Origin: Methylopumilus sp947499625
GTDB taxonomy: Bacteria; Pseudomonadota; Gammaproteobacteria; Burkholderiales; Methylophilaceae
Reading direction: 5' to 3'
Assembly: GCA_965234475.1 (NCBI GenBank)
Contig: OZ248397.1
Coordinates: 496,001-560,000 of the forward strand
DNA length: 64,000 nt
A program made the translations under genes and the position numbers. Shown one piece after another: positions 1-9,180 of this stretch (its first letter is position 1; each line of letters begins with the position of its first letter). The notes under the pieces are model-generated. The model had not been told where the DNA came from. It ran no database searches and saw only the letters and a program-made list of their open reading frames with translations.

Positions 1-1
1 T

Positions 2-724
2 GAATGGTCACTTACTGGCAACTTTAGTCACAATGAACGAGCACCTTCATACTTTGAGCTATATGCAGATGGTGTTCATACCGCAACTGGAGCTTACGAG
101 CAAGGACAAGCTAATTTAAAGATTGAAAAATCGAATGGATTGGATGGTCAGATACGCTGGAAATCAGGACAAGATAGTTTGACTTTGGGAACGTATTACA
201 CCAAGTTTTCAAACTATATTGGATTAAGATCAACGAATGTTGTAAATGGTGATTTCAACATATCTCAATTTTCGGGTATCAAAGCTGAATTTAAAGGGGT
301 TGAGTTAGAAGGCAAGAGCATGCTCACTGATCACTTACAATTAAATGTAAGAGGTGATTATGTGGATGCCAAAGATAAAACAAATGGTGGTTACGTAGCT
401 CGTATATCCCCACTTAAATTAGGCATAGGCCTTAAGTATGAATTTGATCACTTTGGGGCAAGAATGGATGTGCTCCATGCCTTTAAGCAAGATAACGTAG
501 CGACAAATTTTAATTATCTGACAGGTAAAGAGCTTGTTACAGACGCTTATACAAATGTCAGTATCATGGCAACTTACAAATTGCCTACCCAATATAATTT
601 AGAAGCCTTTACACGGGCTAATAATTTATTGAATGAAGAAATTAGAGAGCATGCTTCTTTCCTAAAAGATATAGCACCAATGGGTGGACGATCAATCATG
701 TTTGGACTTCGAGGCGACTTCTAA
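2..724 (+). CDS. TonB-dependent outer-membrane receptor, ZnuD-like (3' part only)
   Basis: C-terminal 240 residues of a TonB-dependent receptor beta-barrel; the gene starts before the window and its frame is open from base 2. The first visible residues contain ERAPSYFELYADG, a strand motif typical of these barrels, and the protein ends in an aromatic residue (…GLRGDF), as outer-membrane barrels do for BAM recognition. The segments NLLNEEIREHASFLKD and MGGRS near the end resemble the neisserial zinc receptor ZnuD as I remember it, so zinc (or haem) uptake is likely. The plug domain and TonB box lie outside the window, so the substrate is inferred. The next gene starts 4 bp after the stop. Confidence 0.85.
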   Translation, partial: EWSLTGNFSHNERAPSYFELYADGVHTATGAYEQGQANLKIEKSNGLDGQIRWKSGQDSLTLGTYYTKFSNYIGLRSTNVVNGDFNISQFSGIKAEFKGVELEGKSMLTDHLQLNVRGDYVDAKDKTNGGYVARISPLKLGIGLKYEFDHFGARMDVLHAFKQDNVATNFNYLTGKELVTDAYTNVSIMATYKLPTQYNLEAFTRANNLLNEEIREHASFLKDIAPMGGRSIMFGLRGDF

Positions 725-728
725 GCAT

Positions 729-1193
729 ATGGACACATTAAGTCATGCCTTATGGGGGTACGGATTATTTGGATACAAGCGATATCCTTGGACTGCGATT
801 TTTTTTGGTGCAATGCCAGACTTAATTTCATTTGGCTTGTTTATCGTTATGAATATTGCAACAGGAAATTGGCATTTCGGTAAACCATCCTTAGAGTCTA
901 TTCCAGATTGGCTCTTCATCACTTACTCACTCGGCCACAGCTTCATTATATGTTTACCAATCATCTATTGTATTTATCGCTTTAATCGAGCTTTGGCTAT
1001 GGCAATGTTGGCTTGGCCATTTCATATTGTCCTTGATTTTCCATTTCACTCAAAAGCTTTTTTCCCCACCCCAATTTTTTGGCCAATTTCAGATTTCAAG
1101 ATAGACGGTATTCCATGGTCACATTGGTACATCTGGTATCCAAACATTTTATTTCTTTCCATCTTGCTTATTTATCGCTTTAAGAAAAGATAA
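729..1193 (+). CDS. YdjM/DUF457-like integral membrane protein
   Basis: A 154-residue inner-membrane protein with about four hydrophobic segments. It begins MDTLSHALWGYGLFG, the signature N terminus of the YdjM/DUF457 family of predicted membrane-bound metal-dependent hydrolases, and carries a later HIVLDFPFHS segment with conserved His and Asp. I chose the ATG at 729: the frame is open further upstream to 684, but that would overlap the receptor gene and add residues not seen in the family. The biochemical role of the family is not established. It sits 4 bp behind the receptor gene and may be cotranscribed. Confidence 0.7.
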   Translation: MDTLSHALWGYGLFGYKRYPWTAIFFGAMPDLISFGLFIVMNIATGNWHFGKPSLESIPDWLFITYSLGHSFIICLPIIYCIYRFNRALAMAMLAWPFHIVLDFPFHSKAFFPTPIFWPISDFKIDGIPWSHWYIWYPNILFLSILLIYRFKKR

Positions 1194-1260
1194 ATTAAAT
1201 TTATTTAAGCGCGCACTAAATCGATCTTTTCTGACTTCTATATTTTTTGTTGGCTATTAA

Positions 1261-1301
1261 GGTTTCAATTTGATAGTTAATACTTTACAATTGCCGAAAC
1301 C
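1261..1301 (+). promoter_or_regulatory. candidate leader hairpin upstream of corA
   Basis: GGTTTCAATT (1261-1270) can pair with AATTGCCGAAACC (1289-1301), about 10 bp with a small bulge and an 18-nt AT-rich loop, ending 31 bp before the corA start. It may be a 5' UTR structure. It does not match a magnesium riboswitch that I know, and there is no T-tract to make it a terminator. Confidence 0.2.
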
Positions 1302-1332
1302 CTAAGCTTAATCTGAATTAGAGGCAATTATC

Positions 1333-2670
1333 ATGTCAGAAAAAAACAACATTGATAAGAAATTATCCAGCATCAAAAACTTGCTAGCTAAGCAAAATTT
1401 AGTCGGAAATCTCATTCATAGGCAAGAGATGTCTCGCCAAGATATTGTTGAATCTTTAATTCAAAAACAAAATTCAATTGAATTAAAAAGACTCATTAAA
1501 AAGCTTGAAGTGAATGAAATCGCTCGAATTCTAGAGGCTTTATTAGACCAAGAGCGTATCGTCGTTTGGGATCATATTGAGTCAAGCCGTCGTGACGATG
1601 TACTCCTTGAAGTTTCTGACGATATCCGCATGGACCTTGTGTCTGATGAAACTCCAAACAAAGAACAAATTACAGTCATTAGAGTCTTTGACCTCTTTAA
1701 AGGTCGCTTACGTCAGATACCCATTTACAGCAGAAAAGATCTCGAAAAGGCTAAGCCTATTTGGGTAGATCTTGTGACACCAGAAATTGAGCAGCTTGAA
1801 TGGGCAAGGGAGATTTTTGGCGCACACATCCCTAATCCGAACGAGCTCACAGATTTGGAGACAAGTGCGCGTTTTTATATTGAAGATAATGGTGAGATCC
1901 ATCTTCATTCTAATTTCTTGCTCGATACCACTAAAGAATCTAAGAATGTAACCGTCGCCTTTGTGCTTAAAGACAAAATACTATTTACAGTGAGAAACGA
2001 AGAGTTGCCTGTATTTAGGCTTCAACGTTTGAGAGCTCGTGCAGAAGCGGGTTATGTGTCGCAAGCTAAAGATGTCTTATTGGATTTATATGCAGCAGAC
2101 ATTGAATATTCTGCCAATGCACTAGAAGACGTTTATACAAGATTAGAAAAAGTGGGCAGTCAAGTTGTGAAGTCTTACATGACCAATAGCCAAGCTGCAA
2201 CCATACTTTCTGATATAGCGATCGAAGAAGATTTAAACGGTAAGATTAGACGTAATGTGATGGATACTAGGAACGCACTATCATTTTTAATGCGCTCAAA
2301 ACTTCTATCCGTCAGTCAACATGAAGATGTTAAAGAAATTTTACGTGACATTGATTCGCTAGATGGCCATACATCTTTCTTGTTTAATAAGATCAATTTC
2401 CAGATGGATGCAACAGTAGGCTTCTTGAATGTAAATCAAAATATTGATTTAAAAAGATTAACGATCATCAGTGTGGTCTTTATGCCAGTGAACATTATTG
2501 CAGGTATTGGTGGTATGTCTGAATTTAGCATGATGACTAATGGTATCGCATGGCCATTGGCTTATGGTTGCTTTGTTTTAGTTATGATTGCCATTGGAGC
2601 ACTAACGTTTACAGTATTAAGAGCCCTTGAAAACAAGCGCATTGAAAGATTAAGATCAGAAAATAATTAA
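1333..2670 (+). CDS. corA: CorA-family divalent cation channel with MgtE-type N domain
   Basis: A 445-residue Mg2+/Co2+ channel protein, longer than E. coli CorA (316). Residues ~1-100 are helical and resemble the MgtE intracellular N domain (paired LxxLxxxEIARILEALLDQER-type repeats); ~120-370 is the CorA cytoplasmic funnel with the long stalk helix; two membrane helices follow at ~375-395 and ~408-430. The pore-entrance signature is odd: GGMSEF (GMS at 394-396) replaces the usual GMN. The ATG at 1333 has an AGAGG ribosome site 8 nt upstream. The gene is monocistronic, ended by the terminator at 2688. Transport of Mg2+ is inferred from family; selectivity may differ because of the motif change. 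Confidence 0.88.
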   Translation: MSEKNNIDKKLSSIKNLLAKQNLVGNLIHRQEMSRQDIVESLIQKQNSIELKRLIKKLEVNEIARILEALLDQERIVVWDHIESSRRDDVLLEVSDDIRMDLVSDETPNKEQITVIRVFDLFKGRLRQIPIYSRKDLEKAKPIWVDLVTPEIEQLEWAREIFGAHIPNPNELTDLETSARFYIEDNGEIHLHSNFLLDTTKESKNVTVAFVLKDKILFTVRNEELPVFRLQRLRARAEAGYVSQAKDVLLDLYAADIEYSANALEDVYTRLEKVGSQVVKSYMTNSQAATILSDIAIEEDLNGKIRRNVMDTRNALSFLMRSKLLSVSQHEDVKEILRDIDSLDGHTSFLFNKINFQMDATVGFLNVNQNIDLKRLTIISVVFMPVNIIAGIGGMSEFSMMTNGIAWPLAYGCFVLVMIAIGALTFTVLRALENKRIERLRSENN

Positions 2671-2687
2671 TTTTTTATAGGTATAAC

Positions 2688-2718
2688 AAAGCCACTCTTG
2701 GGAGTGGCTTTTATTTTT
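2688..2718 (+). terminator. Rho-independent terminator after corA
   Basis: Perfect 10-bp stem AAAGCCACTC / GAGTGGCTTT (2688-2697, 2702-2711) with a TTGG loop, followed by TATTTTTC. It lies 18 bp past the corA stop. The A-run on its left side gives a T-rich tail on the minus strand as well, so it may also serve the convergent ygiQ. It is the clearest terminator in the window. Confidence 0.85.
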
Positions 2719-2756
2719 CATTTTATTTTCTTCCAATTTCTTGGTGCAGTTAAGCG

Positions 2757-4898
2757 TTATCGAGCACGTTTGAATATTTTTGTTGTAGGCGTTTTATTTC
2801 TAGCAAATTGATGCATTCTTCTAGAATGATTTTCTGATAAAGGTTGTCTTGCAGGGATAAGATGTTTTTTACTATCCCCAATTAAATCAGATCGACCCAA
2901 GCGCTGCAATGCCTCACGCAACATCGGCCAATTCTTAGGGTCATGATAACGAATAAATGCCTTATGCAGTCGACGCACACCACCTGCTCGAGGAATGGGA
3001 ATCTCTTCACTATCTTTCGTCACTTTACGTAAAGGATTTTTACCTGAGTGATACATAGCTGTGGCCATGGCCATCGGCGTGGGTGTAAAAGTTTGTACCT
3101 GATCTAATTTAAAATCATGCTCTTTTAACCATAAAGCTAAGTTCATCATATCTTCATCAGTAGCACCTGGGTGGGCCGCAATGAAGTAAGGGATTAAGTA
3201 CTGTTCTTTCCCAACTTCTTTTGAGAAGCGATCAAACATTTCTTTGAATTTATTATATGAGCCCATGCCTGGCTTCATCATTTTAGATAGCACATTTTCT
3301 TCAGAGTGTTCAGGCGCAATTTTTAGATAACCACCCACATGGTGCTGCACTAATTCTTTTACATATTCAGGTGAGGTGACTGCTAAGTCATAACGAAGAC
3401 CTGATCCAATGAGTACTTTTTTAATGCCTTTGGTGTTTCTTGCTTTTCGATAAAGTTCTATGAGTGCCGTGTGATCAGTATTTAAATTTTCACAAATACC
3501 TGGATAAACACAAGAAAGTTTTCGACAAGAAGCTTCAATTTTTTCTGACTTACAAGCCATGCGATACATATTAGCCGTAGGTCCGCCCAGGTCTGAAATG
3601 ACACCTGTAAATCCATCTACCTTATCTCTAATTTCTTCAACCTCTTTTAGGATACTTTCTTCTGAGCGACTCTGAATAATTCGACCTTCATGTTCTGTAA
3701 TGGAGCAGAAAGTACACCCGCCAAAACACCCGCGCATAATATTGACGGAGAAGCGAATCATTTCCCATGCAGAAATTTTGGCATTACCGTAGCTAGGATG
3801 TGGTTTCCTTGCATAAGGAAGGCCGTATACATAATCCATTTCTTTTGTGGTGAGTGGAATAGGCGGAGGATTAAGCCAAACTTCTCTGTCACCATGTTTT
3901 TGAATTAGTGCTCGTGCATTTCCTGGATTAGCTTCTAAATGGAGTACGCGCGATGCATGAGCATATAACACAGGGTCATCAACTACCTCTTCAAAGCTTG
4001 GTAAGCGAACGACTTGCACACTACGGTCAGCTTTTGTTTTTCGAACCACCTGAATGACCTGCATGCCGTCAGGTAATTTTTCCTCATTCGATTTGGCATT
4101 AGTTTCACAATCAGTCCCTGCGCCCATTTTCATTTCATAAGGATCGACATGTGTTTCAACTTTTCCAGGACGATCAAGATGTGTGGAAGCTATCTCTTCC
4201 CAGCCTTCAGGAATTTTTTTACGCAAAAATGCCGTACCTCGAATATCTTGAATGTCTTCTAATTTTTCGCCATCAGCGATGCGATGTGTAAGTTCAATAA
4301 GCGCTCGTTCAGCGTTACCATATAACAAGATATCAGCCTTAGAATCGACAAGAACTGAGCGACGTACTTTGTCAGACCAGTAGTCGTAATGTGCGATTCT
4401 CCGAAGACTTGCTTCAATGCTACCAATCACTAAAGGCACATCAGAAAATGCTTCGCGACAACGCTGAGAATAAACAAGCACCGTTCGGTCAGGACGTTTT
4501 CCAGCAACGGCACCTGGCGTATAGGCATCATCTGAACGAATTTTTCGGTCAGCTGTATATCGGTTCACCATGCTATCCATATTGCCAGCCGTGATACCAA
4601 AATAAAGATTAGGTTTTCCTAGCGCCTTAAATGGTTCGGCGCTCGACCAATCAGGTTGAGACAAAATACCCACACGGAATCCTTGATCTTCTAGCAACCG
4701 GCCAATTAAGGCCATGCCAAAACTAGGGTGATCAATATAAGCGTCACCCGTCACCAAGATAATGTCGCAACTATCCCAGCCTAATACGTCCATCTCCTGG
4801 CGTGTCATGGGTAGCATAGTGGCTGTGCCAAAGCGCTTCGCCCAATAAGGACGGTATTTGTTAATTGCGTGTGGCGTTAAATGAGTGGCGTTTTGCAT
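2757..4898 (-). CDS. ygiQ: YgiQ family radical SAM protein
   Basis: A 713-residue UPF0313/YgiQ protein of unknown function that is widely conserved. The N-terminal half carries the family signature LGWDSCDIILVTGDAYIDHPSFG (a Rossmann-like B12-binding-type fold), and the radical SAM core has the C-x3-C-x2-C motif (RGCFGGCTFC) that ligates the 4Fe-4S cluster, at about residues 391-398 of this start. The C terminus is basic (KTPTTKIFKRAR). I prefer the ATG at 4898: the frame continues to a GTG at 4934, but neither site has a clear ribosome-binding site and family members begin close to the PYWAKRFG segment. Convergent to corA, transcribed alone. Confidence 0.93.
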   Translation of the reverse strand: MQNATHLTPHAINKYRPYWAKRFGTATMLPMTRQEMDVLGWDSCDIILVTGDAYIDHPSFGMALIGRLLEDQGFRVGILSQPDWSSAEPFKALGKPNLYFGITAGNMDSMVNRYTADRKIRSDDAYTPGAVAGKRPDRTVLVYSQRCREAFSDVPLVIGSIEASLRRIAHYDYWSDKVRRSVLVDSKADILLYGNAERALIELTHRIADGEKLEDIQDIRGTAFLRKKIPEGWEEIASTHLDRPGKVETHVDPYEMKMGAGTDCETNAKSNEEKLPDGMQVIQVVRKTKADRSVQVVRLPSFEEVVDDPVLYAHASRVLHLEANPGNARALIQKHGDREVWLNPPPIPLTTKEMDYVYGLPYARKPHPSYGNAKISAWEMIRFSVNIMRGCFGGCTFCSITEHEGRIIQSRSEESILKEVEEIRDKVDGFTGVISDLGGPTANMYRMACKSEKIEASCRKLSCVYPGICENLNTDHTALIELYRKARNTKGIKKVLIGSGLRYDLAVTSPEYVKELVQHHVGGYLKIAPEHSEENVLSKMMKPGMGSYNKFKEMFDRFSKEVGKEQYLIPYFIAAHPGATDEDMMNLALWLKEHDFKLDQVQTFTPTPMAMATAMYHSGKNPLRKVTKDSEEIPIPRAGGVRRLHKAFIRYHDPKNWPMLREALQRLGRSDLIGDSKKHLIPARQPLSENHSRRMHQFARNKTPTTKIFKRAR

Positions 4899-4983
4899 AG
4901 CTGGGTATTTTACCCTGATAAATCTATTAAACACTTTATAATTAGCTACTTGAAAGATTTTGACTAAATAAATAGAGGTTTCT

Positions 4984-5727
4984 ATGCATTTTGAATTGAT
5001 CGATTTAGTGATTAGCCTATGTTTACTATTAGGCGCAGTCTTATATACCTCTGTGGGTCATGCAGGAGCGTCGATCTATATTGCGATCATGACATTATTT
5101 AATATTCCGAGCGGCGTGATTAAACCCACTGCATTAGTTATGAATATTTTTATTGCTTCATTTACAAGCTGGCGTTTCATTCGAAAAGGTTTTTTTGACT
5201 TTAAAGTTTTATTACCTATTGCTCTAGGCGCAATACCTTTTGCATTTATAGGGGGTTATATAAACGCACCTAGTCATATCTATAAATCTATCGTGGGTAT
5301 TATTCTTTTAATATCTGCCATTTCACTCGTTACGAATCTTTCTAATAAAATCGATAAAAAACTTAAAAAACCCCCGTTTCTCTTAGCAGTTATTATTGGC
5401 TCATGCATTGGATTTTTAGCAGGATTGACTGGAACAGGCGGCGGGATATTTTTATCTCCACTTATTTTATTTTTAGGATGGAGTTCCACCAAGACAACCT
5501 CAGGTATCACAGCGCTTTTTATTTTAATTAATTCAAGTTTTGGCTTGCTTGGTAATTATTCATCTGTGCAAAATTTACCCGATCAATTGCCTCTATTCAT
5601 AGGCGCCACTCTGCTGGGCGCATTGGCGGGTACTACACTTGGCATAAAATTTTATACAGCCAATACTATTAAAAAAACATTAGCATTGGTTTTAGTGATT
5701 GCTGGATTTAAATTATTACTTACCTAA
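4984..5727 (+). CDS. TauE/SafE-family membrane permease
   Basis: A 247-residue polytopic protein with about eight hydrophobic segments in two related halves. Each half starts with a family-type loop: TSVGHAGASIYIA at ~23-35 and AGLTGTGGGIFLSPL at ~145-159. These glycine-rich loops typify the TauE/SafE (DUF81) permeases, which export sulfite or sulfonate-derived anions in characterised cases; the substrate here is unknown. AGAGG lies 6 nt before the ATG. It starts 85 bp from the divergent ygiQ and stops 4 bp before convergent algC, leaving no space for a terminator. Confidence 0.82.
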   Translation: MHFELIDLVISLCLLLGAVLYTSVGHAGASIYIAIMTLFNIPSGVIKPTALVMNIFIASFTSWRFIRKGFFDFKVLLPIALGAIPFAFIGGYINAPSHIYKSIVGIILLISAISLVTNLSNKIDKKLKKPPFLLAVIIGSCIGFLAGLTGTGGGIFLSPLILFLGWSSTKTTSGITALFILINSSFGLLGNYSSVQNLPDQLPLFIGATLLGALAGTTLGIKFYTANTIKKTLALVLVIAGFKLLLT

Positions 5728-5731
5728 ATCT

Positions 5732-7108
5732 TTAAAATGGTAAATGAGATTCGGGACTAGCATTAGATAAAACACTTTTAAAAGAATCTTGAATTCTTTC
5801 AAGTGCGATTTTGTTTTCAGCTTCAAATCTCAAAACAATCACAGGCGTTGTATTGGATGCGCGCATTAGACCGAAGCCATCTTGGTACTCAACTCGTAAA
5901 CCATCGACTTTAATAATTTCTAATGCGTTATCAAATTTTGCTTCTGCTTGTAATTTTTTTATTAAAGCGTGAGGCTCACCTTCTTTCATTTTGATTTGAA
6001 GTTCAGGCGTACTAATACTGTTCGGTAAATTATTTAAAATTTCAGATGGGTTATCAAAGCGACTTAATATTTCTAGAAGTCGAACGCCAGCATAAATACC
6101 ATCATCGAAGCCGTACCAACGTTCCTTAAAAAAGGTATGACCGCTCATTTCACCTGCAAGTGCTGCATTTTCCTCTTTCATTTTGGCTTTAATAAGTGAG
6201 TGCCCTGTTTTCCACATCAAAGGCTTACCCCCCTTATCTTTAATCCACTGGAATAAATTACGCGTCGATTTCACATCAAAGATAATAGTGGCATTTGGAT
6301 TACGACTTAATACATCTTCTGCAAATAATAAAAGTTGGCGATCTGGATAAATAATTTGACCATCTTTTGTGACAACACCTAAACGATCTGCATCGCCATC
6401 AAATGCAAATCCTAATTCCGCATCACTTTTTTTAAGATGCGCGATTACATCATTTAAGTTATGTGGCTCAGAAGGATCGGGGTGATGATTAGGAAATGTG
6501 CCATCTACATCGCAGAATAATTCTTCAACAGAACATCCAATACTTTCATAAATTTTTCTAGCGTAAGCACCTGCCACACCATTGCCACAATCAATAACAA
6601 TTTTCATTGGGCGTTTTAAATGAATATGATTTTTAATAGCTTCCAGATAATTGTTAGCAATGTCATATTTCTTTTCTAAGCCCTGACCTTCATAAAAGTT
6701 TTCTTTTTCTATACGAACATAAAGTTTCTGTATCGCTTCTGTCGATAAGGTGTCACCTCCTAAAACCATCTTTAAGCCATTGTAGTCAGGCGGGTTATGA
6801 CTCCCTGTGACCATAACGCCAGATTGTGTTTTAAGAAAGAATGTGGAGAAGTACACCATAGGCGTTGTGACCATGCCTAGATTGATCACATGAATACCAG
6901 TCTTAAGTATGCCTTGAATAAGTGCGTTCGATAGTTCTGGGCCGGAAAGCCTTCCATCAAAACCAACACAAATATCGATTTGCTCTCTGTCAATTGCTTC
7001 ACTTCCAATAGCGCGACCTATGATTTCTACAAATTTAGGAGTAAGAGTTTTACCCACAATGCCACGGATATCGTAGGCTTTAAAAATCTCTTTAGGAAGT
7101 AATGCCAT
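5732..7108 (-). CDS. algC: phosphomannomutase / phosphoglucomutase
   Basis: A 458-residue alpha-D-phosphohexomutase interconverting hexose 1- and 6-phosphates through a phosphoserine. It supplies sugar nucleotides for lipopolysaccharide and exopolysaccharide. All four family signatures are present: the catalytic TGSHNPP loop with Ser103, the metal loop DGDADR at 237-242, the sugar-binding GEMSGH loop, and the C-terminal phosphate-binding RASNTTP. The length matches Pseudomonas AlgC (463). It follows iscX after 3 bp and so is probably cotranscribed with it. Whether mannose or glucose phosphate is preferred cannot be read from sequence. Confidence 0.93.
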   Translation of the reverse strand: MALLPKEIFKAYDIRGIVGKTLTPKFVEIIGRAIGSEAIDREQIDICVGFDGRLSGPELSNALIQGILKTGIHVINLGMVTTPMVYFSTFFLKTQSGVMVTGSHNPPDYNGLKMVLGGDTLSTEAIQKLYVRIEKENFYEGQGLEKKYDIANNYLEAIKNHIHLKRPMKIVIDCGNGVAGAYARKIYESIGCSVEELFCDVDGTFPNHHPDPSEPHNLNDVIAHLKKSDAELGFAFDGDADRLGVVTKDGQIIYPDRQLLLFAEDVLSRNPNATIIFDVKSTRNLFQWIKDKGGKPLMWKTGHSLIKAKMKEENAALAGEMSGHTFFKERWYGFDDGIYAGVRLLEILSRFDNPSEILNNLPNSISTPELQIKMKEGEPHALIKKLQAEAKFDNALEIIKVDGLRVEYQDGFGLMRASNTTPVIVLRFEAENKIALERIQDSFKSVLSNASPESHLPF

Positions 7109-7111
7109 AAT

Positions 7112-7306
7112 TTATTCTGACTCTTCAATCCATGCAAGCTGAATAGCTTCTAGAATTTTTTCCCCGCATTTATTAGGATCATCTTGAAAATCTTCAAGAT
7201 CTAAGATCCATTGGTATAGGTCAGTAAATCGAATTGTCTTGGGGTCTATATCAGGATGTTTGTCGAATAAAGCCTCAGCAATCCTTTGACTATCAGTCCA
7301 GTGCAT
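7112..7306 (-). CDS. iscX: Fe-S cluster assembly accessory protein IscX
   Basis: A 64-residue acidic protein, close in length to E. coli IscX (66). MHWTDSQRIAEALFDKHPDIDPKTIRFTDLYQWILDLEDF matches the family almost throughout. IscX binds the desulfurase IscS and iron and adjusts Fe-S cluster assembly. The ATG at 7306 is used; the extension to a TTG at 7324 adds residues absent from the family. Unusually it is not next to an isc operon here but leads a two-gene unit with algC. Confidence 0.9.
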   Translation of the reverse strand: MHWTDSQRIAEALFDKHPDIDPKTIRFTDLYQWILDLEDFQDDPNKCGEKILEAIQLAWIEESE

Positions 7307-7413
7307 ATAAATCTTTCTCTTCAATATAGATGGAAGATTATAACTTTTAGATTTTATCTAAGATAGAACTTCATTAAGAAAGATAGGTCAGACCCATGAT
7401 AAAATATTAACCT

Positions 7414-7440
7414 TTAGAGATAAAAATCTCTAATCTTTTT
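7414..7440 (+). promoter_or_regulatory. candidate hairpin in the glyA leader
   Basis: TTAGAGAT (7414-7421) and ATCTCTAA (7426-7433) form a perfect 8-bp inverted repeat with a 4-nt loop, followed directly by TCTTTTT, 24 bp before glyA. With only two G-C pairs it is a weak terminator or attenuator candidate, or simply a leader structure. No known riboswitch pattern was recognised. Confidence 0.25.
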
Positions 7441-7463
7441 AAATACATAGCGGAAATATAGAC

Positions 7464-8711
7464 ATGTTTAGCAAAGCTCAAAAACTAAGTATGGTGGACC
7501 CAGAAATTGCACTTCAAGTCACTCAGGAAATGAAGCGACAAGAAGACCATATTGAGCTCATTGCTTCTGAAAACTATACAAGCCCTGCCGTGATGGAGGC
7601 TCAAGGCTCTCAACTCACAAATAAATACGCAGAAGGATATATTGGTAAGCGCTTCTACGGTGGTTGTGAATTTGTGGACAACGTCGAACAAATCGCGATC
7701 GATCGCCTAAAAAAATTATATGGTGCTGAATATGTCAATGTTCAGCCTCACTCAGGTAGTCAAGCTAATCAGGCTGTTTATTTCTCAATACTCAAACCTG
7801 GCGATACTGTGATGGGTATGAGTCTTGGAGATGGTGGACATTTAACACATGGTTCCCCTGCAAACTTATCAGGCAAACTTTTTAATATCGTACCCTATGG
7901 CCTTAATGCACATGAGGAGATTGATTACGATGCAATGGAAAAGCTCGCGATTGAATCAAAGCCTAAACTTCTTATTGGGGGCGCTTCAGCTTATGCCTTG
8001 CGTTTTGATTGGGAGCGTATGTCGCAGATTGCGAAAAAAGTGGGAGCCTATTTTATGGTAGATATGGCGCACTACTCAGGACTGATTGCTGCAGGTGTTT
8101 ATCCTAGCCCAGTACCTTTCGCAGATTTTGTAACATCTACCACACATAAAACTTTAAGAGGCCCTCGTGGCGGTATTATTTTAGCGAAAGCTGAATTTGA
8201 AAAAAGTATTAATAGCCTTGTATTCCCTGGTATCCAAGGCGGACCTCTAATGCATGTGATTGCAGCTAAGGCAGTTGCTTTCCTGGAGGCATTAAAACCA
8301 GAGTTTAAAGTGTATCAAACACAAGTGATTAAAAATGCACAAACGATGGCTGAGTCACTAAGTAAACGCGGTGTGCGTATTATTTCTGGCCGTACTGAGT
8401 CTCATGTCTTTTTAGTTGATTTAAGACCTAAAGGTTTAACCGGAAAAGCAGCAGATGTTCTTTTGGGGCAAGCACATATAACGGTCAATAAAAATTCAAT
8501 TCCTAATGATCCAGAAAGTCCTTTTGTGACTTCAGGGATTCGTATCGGATCCCCTGCAATTACGACACGTGGCTTTAAAGAAAAAGAAGCTGACATGGTG
8601 GCACAAATGATTGCAGATATCCTCGACCATCCCACTGATGAAAAAATCATTAGCGAGACCAAAGCCAAGGTGGTTAACTTAACTGCTCAGTTCCCAGTTT
8701 ATGGGTCTTAA
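7464..8711 (+). CDS. glyA: serine hydroxymethyltransferase
   Basis: A 415-residue PLP enzyme that interconverts serine and glycine while moving a one-carbon unit to or from tetrahydrofolate; this is central in a C1-using organism. The PLP lysine is K229 in TSTTHKTLRGPRGG, and the HSGSQAN and DMAHYSG segments are intact. Length is as in E. coli (417). It begins the plus-strand series glyA-nrdR-ribD-tatD, the same neighbourhood found in many betaproteobacteria, with 22 bp to nrdR. Confidence 0.97.
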   Translation: MFSKAQKLSMVDPEIALQVTQEMKRQEDHIELIASENYTSPAVMEAQGSQLTNKYAEGYIGKRFYGGCEFVDNVEQIAIDRLKKLYGAEYVNVQPHSGSQANQAVYFSILKPGDTVMGMSLGDGGHLTHGSPANLSGKLFNIVPYGLNAHEEIDYDAMEKLAIESKPKLLIGGASAYALRFDWERMSQIAKKVGAYFMVDMAHYSGLIAAGVYPSPVPFADFVTSTTHKTLRGPRGGIILAKAEFEKSINSLVFPGIQGGPLMHVIAAKAVAFLEALKPEFKVYQTQVIKNAQTMAESLSKRGVRIISGRTESHVFLVDLRPKGLTGKAADVLLGQAHITVNKNSIPNDPESPFVTSGIRIGSPAITTRGFKEKEADMVAQMIADILDHPTDEKIISETKAKVVNLTAQFPVYGS

Positions 8712-8733
8712 ATTACAGATTTAAATATCTCCA

Positions 8734-9180
8734 GTGAAATGCCCATTCTGCGGAACTGATGATACCCAAGTCGTTGACTCAAGAGTGAACGATGAAGGCA
8801 ATTCAATTCGTCGTCGTCGTCGTTGTTCAGAATGTGATAAACGTTTTACAACTTACGAATCAGTGGAGCTCACACTTCCTCAAGTTGTAAAGCAAAATGG
8901 TAAACGCGAAGATTTTAGTCGAAATAAACTTCACCAATCATTTAGTCGTGCGCTTCATAAACGCCCAGTGCCTGTTGAGTATATAGAGCAAGCCATTGAA
9001 CGTATCATTCAAAAAGTTTTAGCTTATGGCGAGAAAGAAATCACCGCAAGAGAGTTAGGCGAAAATGTTATGCACGAACTAAAAAAAATGGATAAGGTGG
9101 CTTACATCCGATTCGCATCTGTCTATAGAAGTTTTTCTGATGTCGAAGATTTCCATGATGTTATCCGCGACCTTGATTAA
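8734..9180 (+). CDS. nrdR: transcriptional repressor NrdR
   Basis: A 148-residue repressor of ribonucleotide reductase genes that senses ATP/dATP. The N-terminal zinc ribbon uses C3/C6 and C31/C34 (KCPFCG … RCSECDKRFTTYE), with the basic stretch RRRRR between, and residues ~49-139 are the ATP-cone. The start is GTG at 8734. It is the only recognisable sequence-specific transcription factor in the window. Its stop codon abuts the ATG of ribD, a placement common in proteobacteria. Confidence 0.96.
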   Translation: MKCPFCGTDDTQVVDSRVNDEGNSIRRRRRCSECDKRFTTYESVELTLPQVVKQNGKREDFSRNKLHQSFSRALHKRPVPVEYIEQAIERIIQKVLAYGEKEITARELGENVMHELKKMDKVAYIRFASVYRSFSDVEDFHDVIRDLD

